Source of the DNA: Flavobacterium notoginsengisoli
Lineage (GTDB): Bacteria > Bacteroidota > Bacteroidia > Flavobacteriales > Flavobacteriaceae
Assembly (NCBI RefSeq): GCF_014207905.1
Contig: NZ_JACHLB010000002.1
Span: forward strand, 744,001 to 808,000
Direction of reading: 5' to 3'
Length of the DNA: 64,000 nucleotides
In this document: one piece after another, positions 43,515 through 52,113 of the stretch
How positions within the stretch are numbered: position 1 is the stretch's first letter
How the letters are laid out: each line of letters opens with the position of its first letter
The notes under the pieces: model-generated
Database searches by the model: none
Seen by the model: the letters and a program-made list of their open reading frames with translations, nothing else
Told to the model about the DNA's origin: nothing
Made by a program: the position numbers and the translations under genes

Positions 43515-46028
43515 TTAAGACCAGGCTTTTGGCATTTTTTGGTCTCTTAATGGAACAAACACAGCGTTGTCGTCTTTTTCGTCTGAGTTGATGAAATGAT
43601 TGAAACGTTTTAATAATCTTGGTTTTTCCAGCACTTGTTTCCACTCGCATTCGAAAGTGTTTACTAAAGTTTGCATTTCGGCTTCCAGAGTTTCGCAGAT
43701 TCCTAAACTGTCTTCAATAATTACTTGTTTTAGGTACTCTAAACCGCCGTCTAATTTTTCTAACCAAGTTGATGTTCTAATCAGCGGGCCAGCGGTACGG
43801 ATGTAATACATTAAGAATCTGTCCATGTATTTAATAACGGTTTCTTTGTCGATTTTTTCTGCTAATAAAACGGCATGTTTTGGGTTAGCTCCACCGTTTC
43901 CGCAGATGTATAAATTCCATCCGCCTTCAACAGCGATTAATCCGAAATCTTTTCCGCGGGCTTCTGCGCATTCGCGAATGCAGGCCGAAACACCACCTTT
44001 TAGTTTATGCGGAGAACGAATTCCTTTGTATCTGTTTTCTAGTTCGATGGCAAATCCGGCGCTGTCGTCCATTCCGTAACGGCACCAAGCGTTTCCAACA
44101 CAGCTTTTTACGGCACGAAGTGATTTTCCGTAGGCATGACCGCTTTCAAAACCATTGTCGATTAAGATTTTCCAGATTTTAGGCAAATCGCTCAAATGCG
44201 CTCCAAATAAATCGACTCTTTGTGCTCCGGTAATTTTAGTATATAAATCGAATTGTTTAGCTACTTCGCCGATTACGATTAGTTTTTCGGCTGTAATTTC
44301 GCCTCCTGCAACTCTTGGAACAACAGAATAAGTTCCGTTTCGTTGAATATTAGCCAAAAATCTGTCGTTTGTATCTTGAGTCGTTACGTGTTTATTGGCC
44401 GTATCATTATAAATACTAGAGAAAATAGAAGCGACAACAGGTTTGCAGACTTCGCATCCATCGCCTTTTCCGTGATGATCCAAAACATCGTAGAAATTCT
44501 CGTATTTATTGATTTTTACCAAATCAAATAATTCCTGACGATTGTAATTAAAGTGCTCACAAATAACCTCTTTAACTTCTTTTCCTAAAGATTTTTGAGT
44601 CGCTTTTACCAAATCAGAAACCATTGGTTTACAGCCCCCACAACCCGAAGTTGCCTTGGTTGCTTTTACAACATCTGAAAGAGAAGAACAGCTTTCGTCT
44701 AGAATTTTACAACAAATAGCACCTTTGGTAACATTTTCACAAGAACAGATTACAGCTGTATCTGGTAAATCCATAACACTTCCTAAAGAAGAGCCTTCAG
44801 AACCGTCTCTTGAACCCAAAATTAAATCTTCAGGATTTTTAGGCAGTGTCATTTCGTTAATATAAATCTGAAAAAGCGAATTGTAATCACTAGAATCTCC
44901 GACTAAGATCCCGCCTAAAAGTGTTTTGGAATCTTTGGTAACGTTGATTCTTTTATAAATTCCGCTTAACTTATTTTCATAAATGATAGCTGTTACATTT
45001 TCATTTTCAATAAAAGGATCGCCAAAACTCGCAACTTCAACACCAATTAATTTCAATTGTGTTGACATATCGATGGTTTCTCTCATGGTTTTATCACCAT
45101 TTAAGATTTGCTCAGCGGCTACATCGGCCATTTCGTAACCTGGCGCAACAAGTCCGTAAATGTTTTGGTTGTAAAGAGCCGCTTCGCCAATCGCATAAAT
45201 AGAAGGGTCTGATGTTTGCATTTGATTGTTTACCACAATTCCGCCTCGTACACCAACTTCAAGTCCTGAAACTCTTGCCAGTTCGTCGCGAGGTTTAATT
45301 CCGGCAGAAATAACCAACATGTCTACTTTTAACAATTCCTCATTCGCAAACATCATTCCTGTTATACTTTCTTTTCCGTCAATATATTGTGTTGCTTTGT
45401 TAAGATGAATTCCAATGTTCAGTTCTTCAATTTTTGATTGCAACATATCGCTTGCGCCTTGATCTAGTTGTCTCGGCATTAAGCGCGGTGCAAATTCTAC
45501 CACATGTGGATTCAATCCTAAATCGCGAACCGCTTTTGCTGCTTCTAATCCTAATAAACCTCCGCCTAAAACTGCTGCTTCTGTAGCGCCTTTTATTTTT
45601 ATTTTTTTGGCATAAGCCATAATAGCGTCAAGATCTTCAATAGTTCTATACACAAAAACACCTTCTTTTTCTACACCTTCAATAGGAGGGACAAAAGCAG
45701 ATGAACCTGTCGCTAAAACTAAGTAGTCGTACGTATGTGTTTTGCCTAAGTGTGTATGAATTGTTTTTGAATCACGATTAATATCTGTAATTAACTCAGA
45801 TGTGTTTAGAATAATATTGTTTTCGGCATACCATTCGGTTGTTGATAATGATAAGTCATCAGCCGTTTTTCCTCCAAAGTATTCACTTAAGTGAACGCGA
45901 TCGTAAGCTCTTCTTGGTTCTTCTCCAAATACTGTGATTTGATACTTTTCTTGTCCTGATTTTGCAACAAACTTTTCGCAAAATTTATAACCAACCATGC
46001 CGTTTCCAACTACTATTACTCTAATCAT
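43515..46028 (-). CDS. nirB: Nitrite reductase [NAD(P)H] large subunit NirB
   Basis: An 837-residue siroheme enzyme that reduces nitrite to ammonium. In order: FAD/NAD domain (VVGNGMVGYKF, LATGSSAFVPP, AVLGGGLLGLEAAKAV); BFD [2Fe-2S] domain (CSCENVTKGAICC, then SGCGGCKP); a second BFD-like stretch (about 495-540); NiR/SiR ferredoxin-like half-domain (about 555-620); and the siroheme/[4Fe-4S] site, with two Cys in SCVGNAWCRYG and two in ACIRECAEARG. It is full length. The promoter carries the shared palindrome. The FAD and BFD parts are homologous to the back half of the nitrate reductase. Confidence 0.95.
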   Translation of the reverse strand: MIRVIVVGNGMVGYKFCEKFVAKSGQEKYQITVFGEEPRRAYDRVHLSEYFGGKTADDLSLSTTEWYAENNIILNTSELITDINRDSKTIHTHLGKTHTYDYLVLATGSSAFVPPIEGVEKEGVFVYRTIEDLDAIMAYAKKIKIKGATEAAVLGGGLLGLEAAKAVRDLGLNPHVVEFAPRLMPRQLDQGASDMLQSKIEELNIGIHLNKATQYIDGKESITGMMFANEELLKVDMLVISAGIKPRDELARVSGLEVGVRGGIVVNNQMQTSDPSIYAIGEAALYNQNIYGLVAPGYEMADVAAEQILNGDKTMRETIDMSTQLKLIGVEVASFGDPFIENENVTAIIYENKLSGIYKRINVTKDSKTLLGGILVGDSSDYNSLFQIYINEMTLPKNPEDLILGSRDGSEGSSLGSVMDLPDTAVICSCENVTKGAICCKILDESCSSLSDVVKATKATSGCGGCKPMVSDLVKATQKSLGKEVKEVICEHFNYNRQELFDLVKINKYENFYDVLDHHGKGDGCEVCKPVVASIFSSIYNDTANKHVTTQDTNDRFLANIQRNGTYSVVPRVAGGEITAEKLIVIGEVAKQFDLYTKITGAQRVDLFGAHLSDLPKIWKILIDNGFESGHAYGKSLRAVKSCVGNAWCRYGMDDSAGFAIELENRYKGIRSPHKLKGGVSACIRECAEARGKDFGLIAVEGGWNLYICGNGGANPKHAVLLAEKIDKETVIKYMDRFLMYYIRTAGPLIRTSTWLEKLDGGLEYLKQVIIEDSLGICETLEAEMQTLVNTFECEWKQVLEKPRLLKRFNHFINSDEKDDNAVFVPLRDQKMPKAWS

Positions 46029-46040
46029 GATTTCTTTAAT

Positions 46041-46076
46041 TAAGTATTACTACGCAAATATAAGTATTTATACTTA
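46041..46076 (-). promoter_or_regulatory. nirB promoter with phased palindromic operators
   Basis: Minus-strand -7 box TATATTTG at 46055-46062. Perfect operator TAAGTA-TTTA-TACTTA (46061-46076) overlaps it by two bases. A weaker one, TAAGTA-TTAC-TACGCA, is at 46041-46056. Half-sites begin at 46041, 46051, 46061 and 46071, exactly 10 bases apart. Confidence 0.7.
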
Positions 46077-46296
46077 TAAAAATACGTAATTAATTTATTT
46101 TTTATGTAAGTTGAAGTTTTTGTTGCTAAGTATTTTGTCGTAATCTTTTACTTAGTGCGGGTTTTACTAGAATTTAGAAAGCGGTAAAAAGGTTAAATTT
46201 GAAAGGATTCTAAATAAGCGTTTCAAAAAATTGTTGTAAATTCATAAGAATTTTACTGGTTTTTTATGAAGAAGAACATTTTTAAACTAAAATCTC

Positions 46297-47070
46297 ATGA
46301 AAAAAATACTTTCAATATTGTTATTATCAGCTTTAATAATTGGTTGTAAAACGACTGCAAGCAAAGAATCTGGCGCAACATCTTCTGTAAGTTCTACAGA
46401 AGAGGATTTAAAATATTATTTTAAAGGAACAGGAAACGAACCGTTTTGGGGAATCAAAATAGGAAATGAGGAAATTGTCTTTACATCATTAATATCTGGA
46501 AAAGAAAAATTAGTTTTTCCTGCTGTAGAAGCTATAAAAGCTATGGATGCTAATGTAAAGATGTATAGAGTAAGTAATGAAACGGCTTCCGCTACAATTA
46601 CGATTCAACAATTGGATTGTCAGGATTCTATGTCGGGAGCGATTTCGCCTTATAGCGTAAAAGTAGAGATTAAAAATAATTCGGAATTAGAAACGAAAAA
46701 ATTAAGTGGATGCGGAAAATATCTAACCGATTATAGACTTCATGATATTTGGGTTTTGGAAGAATTAAACGGTTACAAAGTTTTTGCTACCGATTTCCAG
46801 AAAGAATTTCCAAGACTTGAAATTAATTCAACTGAAAATAGATTCTCTGGTTTTGGTGGCTGTAATTCGATAACAGGGCAAATCTTTTTTGAAAAAGATC
46901 TTTTGCGCTTTACTAAGGTAATTTCAACTTTAATGGCTTGTCCTCCCGGAAATAAGGAAGGTGATTTTTTAAAAGCTTTGCAGAGTACGACTACTTATTC
47001 TATTGGGAATAATCAATTGATTCTTTCTAATCCTTCGGGGAAATTGGCTGTTTTTAAGAAGGTAGATTAG
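46297..47070 (+). CDS. Lipoprotein with COG3650-like and META/HslJ domains
   Basis: A 257-residue lipoprotein (lipobox LIIGC, Cys17). The first half (GTGNEPFWGIKI, then a stretch with two Cys) resembles a periplasmic domain of the COG3650 type. The second half is a META/HslJ-like domain (WVLEELNG, FSGFGGCNSITGQ, STLMACPPG). Such domains are found in stress-response lipoproteins of unclear function. A second META lipoprotein follows on the same strand. Confidence 0.8.
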   Translation: MKKILSILLLSALIIGCKTTASKESGATSSVSSTEEDLKYYFKGTGNEPFWGIKIGNEEIVFTSLISGKEKLVFPAVEAIKAMDANVKMYRVSNETASATITIQQLDCQDSMSGAISPYSVKVEIKNNSELETKKLSGCGKYLTDYRLHDIWVLEELNGYKVFATDFQKEFPRLEINSTENRFSGFGGCNSITGQIFFEKDLLRFTKVISTLMACPPGNKEGDFLKALQSTTTYSIGNNQLILSNPSGKLAVFKKVD

Positions 47071-47175
47071 AATTCAATATGTCGTATTGTATCTAAAAAA
47101 AGACCTATACGGATCTGACTTGTCTTATCACTAAAATATTTTTGTAAAATAAAACTTATATAATATTTATTTTAC

Positions 47176-47607
47176 ATGAAAAGAATTTTAATGCTAGTGG
47201 TTGCTGTCTCGTTAGTTTGCAGTTGTAAATCGACTAAAGAAACAAAAGCAACAACTTCTGCTAATGAAAAGGCGATTGAAAAGAAATTACAGCAAACCTG
47301 GATTTTAGAAAATTTAAACGGAAAAGTTATCACAGAGAAGGATTTTTCAAGTTTTCCAAAAATTGTAATTGCGCCATCTTCATTTTCTGGTACGACAGGA
47401 TGTAATGCTATTAAAGGGGATTTGCTTTCAAATGGCGATGAGAAAATTCAATTTTTAAATCTTACATCAGAAACTAAAAAGTGTGATGCAAAAAAAGAAG
47501 GTGAATTTATACAGTTGCTAAAAACAACATCTGGTTATTCTATTAAGGATAATAAACTTTTCTTTGCGAATCAATTTGGACTTACAATGTCTTTCAAAAA
47601 GGGTTAA
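47176..47607 (+). CDS. META-domain lipoprotein
   Basis: A 143-residue lipoprotein (lipobox SLVCSC) with one META domain: WILENLNGKVI, FSGTTGCNAIKG, KKCDAKKEGEF. It is clearly related to the second half of the preceding protein and probably arose by duplication. A strong terminator follows. Confidence 0.8.
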   Translation: MKRILMLVVAVSLVCSCKSTKETKATTSANEKAIEKKLQQTWILENLNGKVITEKDFSSFPKIVIAPSSFSGTTGCNAIKGDLLSNGDEKIQFLNLTSETKKCDAKKEGEFIQLLKTTSGYSIKDNKLFFANQFGLTMSFKKG

Positions 47608-47617
47608 TTAAAACAGA

Positions 47618-47648
47618 AAGGCTTCGAAATCAATCGAAGCCTTTTTTA
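47618..47648 (+). terminator. Intrinsic terminator after the META lipoprotein genes
   Basis: A 10-bp stem AAGGCTTCGA/TCGAAGCCTT (47618-47627 and 47634-47643) followed by T-rich sequence. Confidence 0.85.
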
Positions 47649-47674
47649 TTTTGTCATTTTAATTTATAAAAAAA

Positions 47675-48961
47675 TTACTCAAACAACTGCTTAGGTTCTT
47701 CATCTTCTGGTTCTTCTTCAATAAAATCCAATTCTAAAGCTTTTACGCTTTGAACCGCATTTCCGGCGATACCGCGAATTGATCCGTACATGCCTAATGT
47801 ATTATGAACCACTTTTTCGATTTGTTTTTCACGTTGTTTCCAGATTCTCTGCATCGCTCTTTTTTCAGATTCCAAATCGTTTTGCATTTGTGTAAAACCT
47901 TCTACAATTCCTTCAATCTGCAATCGGAATTCATTGCTGGTTAAGAAATCGTACAACATCGACATCTTATCTCCTTTATTTTCCTGAGCTTCCACAGCTT
48001 GACTTATTTGAATCAACGATTGACGCAAAACAGCACTCAAACCTTTAAATTCTTCGTATGTACAAATCCAGATTCCGTCGCGCATGCCCATTCTGTCCAT
48101 TCCGTTTGGCATTACTTCGGTTACTAAAACTCCAATATTGGCTCTTTTGGTGCGAATGTCATTTTTGAATTTTTCAATCCATGAAGGCTGAAATGCTTTG
48201 GTTCTTTTACTTTCGTAATAAATCGAACCGCAGTTTTGATGTTCACGAGTGTTTACAATCTGCAGACAGTCGGCTCCGTTTGCACCTTTTTTAACTTCGT
48301 CGATTGTATCGAGAGGGAAGTTGTTAGCTAGCCATTCTTCAATCGCTAATTCCATTACTTCACCTTGCAATTGCATCGAACCTTGTTCTTGTTTGCGTTT
48401 CATTTCTTCAGTCAGCTTTTTTTGTTCTTCCAGCTGTTTCTGAAGTTCTTTAAATTTCAGCTCGTTTTTATCGTCCTCTTGTTTTCTGATTTTTTCGCGT
48501 TCCAAAGTAAGTTGAGCGTTTAACTGTTTTTCTGCTTCCGCTTGAATGGCTTCTTTCATTTCCAGTTTTTCGCGCTGCAATTTGGCGATTTCACCTTCCA
48601 TTTTATTTAATTCTCTGATTTTTTCTGATTTTTCTGAGAGTTCTTTTTCCATTAAAAGCAAACGATCTTTGTTTTCTTCTTCGAGTTTGGCTTTTAGTTT
48701 TTCAGAGATTTCTTTTTCAGCTGTTTTTTTCTCACGCTCTAAACGTTCTGCAAAAAGTTCGTTTTCTTGTTTCTTTTTGGCTTCAAATTCGGCTTTGGCT
48801 TTTTCGAATTGCTCATTTTTAAGCTCTAATTCACGGTTTTGAATATTGGCTTTTTGTTGGAATTCTTTACGAATGCTATCTTCCAATTGATGTTTTAAAA
48901 CATCATTGACATCGATAGGGGTTCCGCAGTTTGGACACTGAATTGAAGATTGTTCAGCCAT
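47675..48961 (-). CDS. DUF2130 coiled-coil protein
   Basis: A 428-residue protein. The N-terminal zinc-ribbon-like motif (CPNCGTPIDVNDVL) is followed by a long charged coiled coil (about 30-205, rich in E, K and Q). The C-terminal DUF2130 domain (about 210-400) has LAIEEWLANNFPLDTIDEV, GSIYYESKRTKAFQPSWIEKFK and NIGVLVTE, a nuclease-like arrangement of acidic residues and Lys. The function is unproven. It stands alone with a repeat-filled gap upstream. Confidence 0.85.
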   Translation of the reverse strand: MAEQSSIQCPNCGTPIDVNDVLKHQLEDSIRKEFQQKANIQNRELELKNEQFEKAKAEFEAKKKQENELFAERLEREKKTAEKEISEKLKAKLEEENKDRLLLMEKELSEKSEKIRELNKMEGEIAKLQREKLEMKEAIQAEAEKQLNAQLTLEREKIRKQEDDKNELKFKELQKQLEEQKKLTEEMKRKQEQGSMQLQGEVMELAIEEWLANNFPLDTIDEVKKGANGADCLQIVNTREHQNCGSIYYESKRTKAFQPSWIEKFKNDIRTKRANIGVLVTEVMPNGMDRMGMRDGIWICTYEEFKGLSAVLRQSLIQISQAVEAQENKGDKMSMLYDFLTSNEFRLQIEGIVEGFTQMQNDLESEKRAMQRIWKQREKQIEKVVHNTLGMYGSIRGIAGNAVQSVKALELDFIEEEPEDEEPKQLFE

Positions 48962-49065
48962 TTTATATTGAATTTTAATTGTAGAATTTGAATTTGCTAA
49001 GATATTTAAAAGTTCTCTTTTTGTGATGCGGATTTCTGTACTAAATTGTAACGATTTTTTTTTAT

Positions 49066-49262
49066 GGCCACTAAGGCGCTAAGGCACGAAGTTTTTTGCC
49101 ACAGATTAAAAGGATTGGAAAGGATTTTTCTTTCACGCAGATTTTATGAGATTTAGGCAGATTCAGCAGATTATTTTTGAAAATAAATCTGCTCAAATCT
49201 GCTCAAATCTGCGTGAAACTTATTTTTTAAATAAAAACTTTGAGCCTTAGCGTCTTTGTGGC
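49066..49262. repeat. Nested inverted repeats overlapping the LysR stop codon
   Basis: Outer arms: GCCACTAAGGCGCTAAGGC (from 49,067) and GCCTTAGCGTCTTTGTGGC (to 49,262). Inner arms: CACGCAGATT near 49,135 and AATCTGCGTG near 49,207. The right outer arm encodes the last residues and the stop of the LysR-type gene. Confidence 0.8.
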
Positions 49263-50128
49263 AATAAAAAAGCAACAGCAGATCTCGTAATCTCAGAATC
49301 GTCTTCCCTTGAAGTGATAATCGAAACATCGGTTTTTAGATTGACTTTTTTTAATTCGATGAATCCAAGTTCGGGATCATGATTGTTTCTCGCAATGTTG
49401 GAAGGAACAATAGAAATGCCTAATCCGTTTTTTACTAATTGCACGATGGAATTGATGTTATTGGCTTCGTGAATAATCTTCGGCGTAAAGCCATAAAAGG
49501 CACACAATTCCAATAAAACTTCGTGATAATGTGGTGCGTAATCTTTGTTGAAGAAAACGAATGTTTCCTCTTTTAAGTCTGCAATTTCTTTTTCAGATTT
49601 TAGCTGAATATTTTTCTTATTGTAAACAATTGAAAAGCCGTCCTGAAACCATAAATGCGATTGTATTTTTGGTGAAGTTATAGGCGAACGGATAATTCCC
49701 ATTTCGATTTTTCCTTGTTCCAAAGCGGTGATTTGTTTAGTTGTAGAAATTTCGAAGAGTTTAAAATTTACATACGGAAATTGTGTTTTTAGATGTTTGA
49801 TTAAATCTGAAATCACGGCAGAATATATCGAGCTGATATAAGCGATTCTGAATTCTCCCGAAACATTTTCAGCTATCTTTTTTGTTTTTAACGAAATGTG
49901 TTCGAGATTCTGAAAAAGGTCTTTTACTTCTTTTTCGAAATATTTTCCAGCTTCTGTCAATTCGACTTTTTTATTATTTCGGATGAAAAGTTTTGCTTGC
50001 AGTTCTTCTTCCAATTCTGCAATTTGTCGGCTCAAAGGTGGCTGTGAAATGAATAGTTTTTCAGAAGCTTTGGTAAAGTTCAGTTCTTCGGCTACAGCCA
50101 AAAAATATTTCAGATGACGTAATTCCAT
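49247..50128 (-). CDS. LysR-family transcriptional regulator
   Basis: A 293-residue regulator. The N-terminal winged HTH is ELRHLKYFLAVAEELNFTKA, SQPPLSRQIAELE. The effector domain (about 90-290) includes GEFRIAYISSIYS. The last residues (PQRR) and the stop codon come from an intergenic inverted repeat, so the original C-terminus may have differed slightly. It is divergent from a methyltransferase gene. The target and ligand are unknown; the nearby quinone-reductase genes are one possibility. Confidence 0.9.
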   Translation of the reverse strand: MELRHLKYFLAVAEELNFTKASEKLFISQPPLSRQIAELEEELQAKLFIRNNKKVELTEAGKYFEKEVKDLFQNLEHISLKTKKIAENVSGEFRIAYISSIYSAVISDLIKHLKTQFPYVNFKLFEISTTKQITALEQGKIEMGIIRSPITSPKIQSHLWFQDGFSIVYNKKNIQLKSEKEIADLKEETFVFFNKDYAPHYHEVLLELCAFYGFTPKIIHEANNINSIVQLVKNGLGISIVPSNIARNNHDPELGFIELKKVNLKTDVSIITSREDDSEITRSAVAFLLPQRR

Positions 50129-50292
50129 GATACTTTTAAAGTATTATTAATTGATAAAAATAGTATTTTTAAAGTATTTATGAAAGAGGTAATTTTGTTT
50201 TTAGGTAAAATGTTAGAAGTAAAATGTTATAGGTTAAGCATAGCGCATAGCTTTTAACTTCGAACATTTAACTTTTAACAAAAAAAACAATT

Positions 50293-50409
50293 CTCTCGCA
50301 GATTTTGCAGATTGAGCAGATTATTAGTTTAGATAAATTTATCTTAACCATAATATTTCCAATCCATAATAGCAAAAAGATTCGCTTGATTTGCTTGATC
50401 TGCGAGAGT
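50293..50409. repeat. Inverted repeat, CTCGCAGATT family
   Basis: TCTCGCAGATTTTGCAGATT at the left pairs with a TTGATCTGCGAGA arm at the right. Units resemble the inner arms at 49,135-49,210. It lies just before the methyltransferase start. Confidence 0.75.
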
Positions 50410-50427
50410 TTAAAAAAAACAAGAAAT

Positions 50428-51135
50428 ATGGAAAAATCGACTATTCAAGAAATCAAAGAACGATTCGACAATGATGTTGAACGGTTTTCAAATTTAGAAA
50501 CAGGACAAGTTGCGACAATTGATGCGACTATTTCTTTAGAATTAATTACTGAAGCTTCAAAACGGATTGTTCCGAATGCTAAAAAGGTGTTGGATGTTGG
50601 ATGTGGAGCAGGAAATTATACTTTAAAAATGCTGTCTAAAGTACCTGATTTGAATTGCACTTTGGTCGATTTGAGTTTGCCAATGTTAGACAGAGCTTTT
50701 CAAAGAGTTTCGGCTGAAACAAATGGCAAAGTCGAAATCAAACAAGGCGATATTCGTGAAGTGGATTTAGAAGAAAAAAGTTTTGATATTATTTTGGCTG
50801 GTGCCGTTTTGCATCATTTGCGTGATGATGAAGATTGGGAAAGTACTTTCGTAAAGTTGTTTAAATTATTGAAACCGGGTGGTTGTCTAATGATTTCTGA
50901 CTTAATAACGCAAGACACAGAATTATTAAACGAATACACTTGGCAACGATATGGCGAATATTTAGAAGGAATAGGAGGGGCGGAATATCGTCAAAAAGTT
51001 TTGGATTATATCGAGAAAGAAGACTCGCCTAGATCTATGAATTATCAGTTGGATTTGATGAAAAAAGTTGGTTTCTCAAAAGTCGAAATTTTACATAAAA
51101 ACATGTGTTTCGGAGCTTTTGGCGGAATTAAATAA
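50428..51135 (+). CDS. Class I SAM-dependent methyltransferase
   Basis: A 235-residue methyltransferase from the ATG at 50428; the frame is open further upstream but only through repeat DNA. The SAM motif is VLDVGCGAGNYTL, followed by CTLVDLSLPMLDRA, the motif IILAGAVLHHLRDDEDW and LKPGGCLMISDL. Substrate unknown. It is divergent from the LysR gene and separated by a repeat. Confidence 0.85.
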   Translation: MEKSTIQEIKERFDNDVERFSNLETGQVATIDATISLELITEASKRIVPNAKKVLDVGCGAGNYTLKMLSKVPDLNCTLVDLSLPMLDRAFQRVSAETNGKVEIKQGDIREVDLEEKSFDIILAGAVLHHLRDDEDWESTFVKLFKLLKPGGCLMISDLITQDTELLNEYTWQRYGEYLEGIGGAEYRQKVLDYIEKEDSPRSMNYQLDLMKKVGFSKVEILHKNMCFGAFGGIK

Positions 51136-51144
51136 AGTTTTGTT

Positions 51145-51223
51145 TGCCACGAATTACACTAATTTACACGAATTATTTTTTTTACTTGGAAAGAAATTAG
51201 GGAAAATTGGTGTAATTCGTGGC
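51145..51223. repeat. Inverted repeat, GCCACGAATTACAC family
   Basis: GCCACGAATTACAC near 51,146 pairs with GTGTAATTCGTGGC near 51,210. It sits between the convergent methyltransferase and DUF3291 genes. Confidence 0.8.
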
Positions 51224-51232
51224 GATAAAAAA

Positions 51233-51697
51233 CTATGCGTCAACAGGCATCGGATATTTGTTTCTAAGATCAAAAACTAATTCTGATGGCCCGTTTTTTT
51301 GAAGGTAATCTAGTTTTTCAACGGCTTCTTCCATGCTTGGAATTTGGCCAGCGGTAATCCACCACATTGCTGTATGGGCTTTTCCGAATTTTTGAAACCA
51401 TTCTTTTCGGCGTCTTAGAAACTCGCTGTGAAAAGTTTTGTACATATAATGTTCCAGTGTTTCGATATTTTCCCAAACCGATACGTTAATGATGATTTGC
51501 TCGTCATTGTATGGATTCAGACTTGTAGCATTATAGCTATCGGTGTCATCTTTTAGTCTCCAGACAAAACCTTTGCTTTCTTCTGCTAATTTATTTACAG
51601 CATCTAAATTATCTACAAATTCTTTCATGATCGGATCGTTGATGTCGACTCCTTTCATTTTGGCAATATTAATTTCGGCAAGATGGTATTTGCTCAT
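51233..51697 (-). CDS. DUF3291 protein
   Basis: A 154-residue protein from the ATG at 51697. It matches the DUF3291 pattern (HLAEINIAKMKGV, FVWRLKDDTDSYNATSL, NVSVWENIETLEHYMYKT, HTAMWWITAGQIPS). The fold is probably dimeric alpha/beta barrel, like antibiotic monooxygenases. The upstream extension to 51784 enters a repeat and is rejected. It is grouped with a monooxygenase-like gene and a quinone reductase on the same strand. Confidence 0.85.
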   Translation of the reverse strand: MSKYHLAEINIAKMKGVDINDPIMKEFVDNLDAVNKLAEESKGFVWRLKDDTDSYNATSLNPYNDEQIIINVSVWENIETLEHYMYKTFHSEFLRRRKEWFQKFGKAHTAMWWITAGQIPSMEEAVEKLDYLQKNGPSELVFDLRNKYPMPVDA

Positions 51698-51735
51698 AAA
51701 ATATATGTTTCTGAATTTTAGGCAATTTAGCTTTT

Positions 51736-51816
51736 CCTGCAAGGTTTTCAAAACCTTGTAGGTCTTTTTTGGAAGAGGTTTCAATTATACCTACAAGGTT
51801 TTGGAAACCTTGCAGG
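51736..51816. repeat. Inverted repeat pair, CCTGCAAGG family
   Basis: Units at 51,736-51,762 and 51,790-51,816 match those between the tandem sulfatases (11,788-11,896) almost base for base, with a shorter spacer. Confidence 0.85.
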
Positions 51817-51832
51817 AGAGTCTACAATCAAA

Positions 51833-52111
51833 TTATAAGATTTGTTTGGTTTTGTAAACCTGTATTGGAGTTGAAACTAAGGATTCTGTTTTTTTGATGA
51901 ATTCTTGTAAATACGATTGATTATTATGCAGGTCTAATCCTGGCTGATCTTTCCACTCTTCCCAAAGTATAAAAACATTTTCGGAGGTATGTAAATCGTA
52001 ACGAATGCAGGCGTCTTCTTTTCTAGTTTCAGTAACTAGATGAGTAAGCATATTTTTAACTTCAATTATATGCTCTGGTTTACTTTTTAAAATTGCGGTA
52101 ATAGAAATCAT
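51833..52111 (-). CDS. Antibiotic biosynthesis monooxygenase-type protein
   Basis: A 92-residue protein of the ABM family: ITAILKSKPEHIIEVKNML, RYDLHTSENVFILWEEWKD, then a short helical C-terminus. Members act on quinones or degrade heme-like and aromatic compounds without cofactor. It begins 2 bases after the quinone-reductase gene upstream ends, so the two are co-transcribed. A joint role in quinone or electrophile detoxification is plausible. Confidence 0.85.
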   Translation of the reverse strand: MISITAILKSKPEHIIEVKNMLTHLVTETRKEDACIRYDLHTSENVFILWEEWKDQPGLDLHNNQSYLQEFIKKTESLVSTPIQVYKTKQIL

Positions 52112-52113
52112 AA

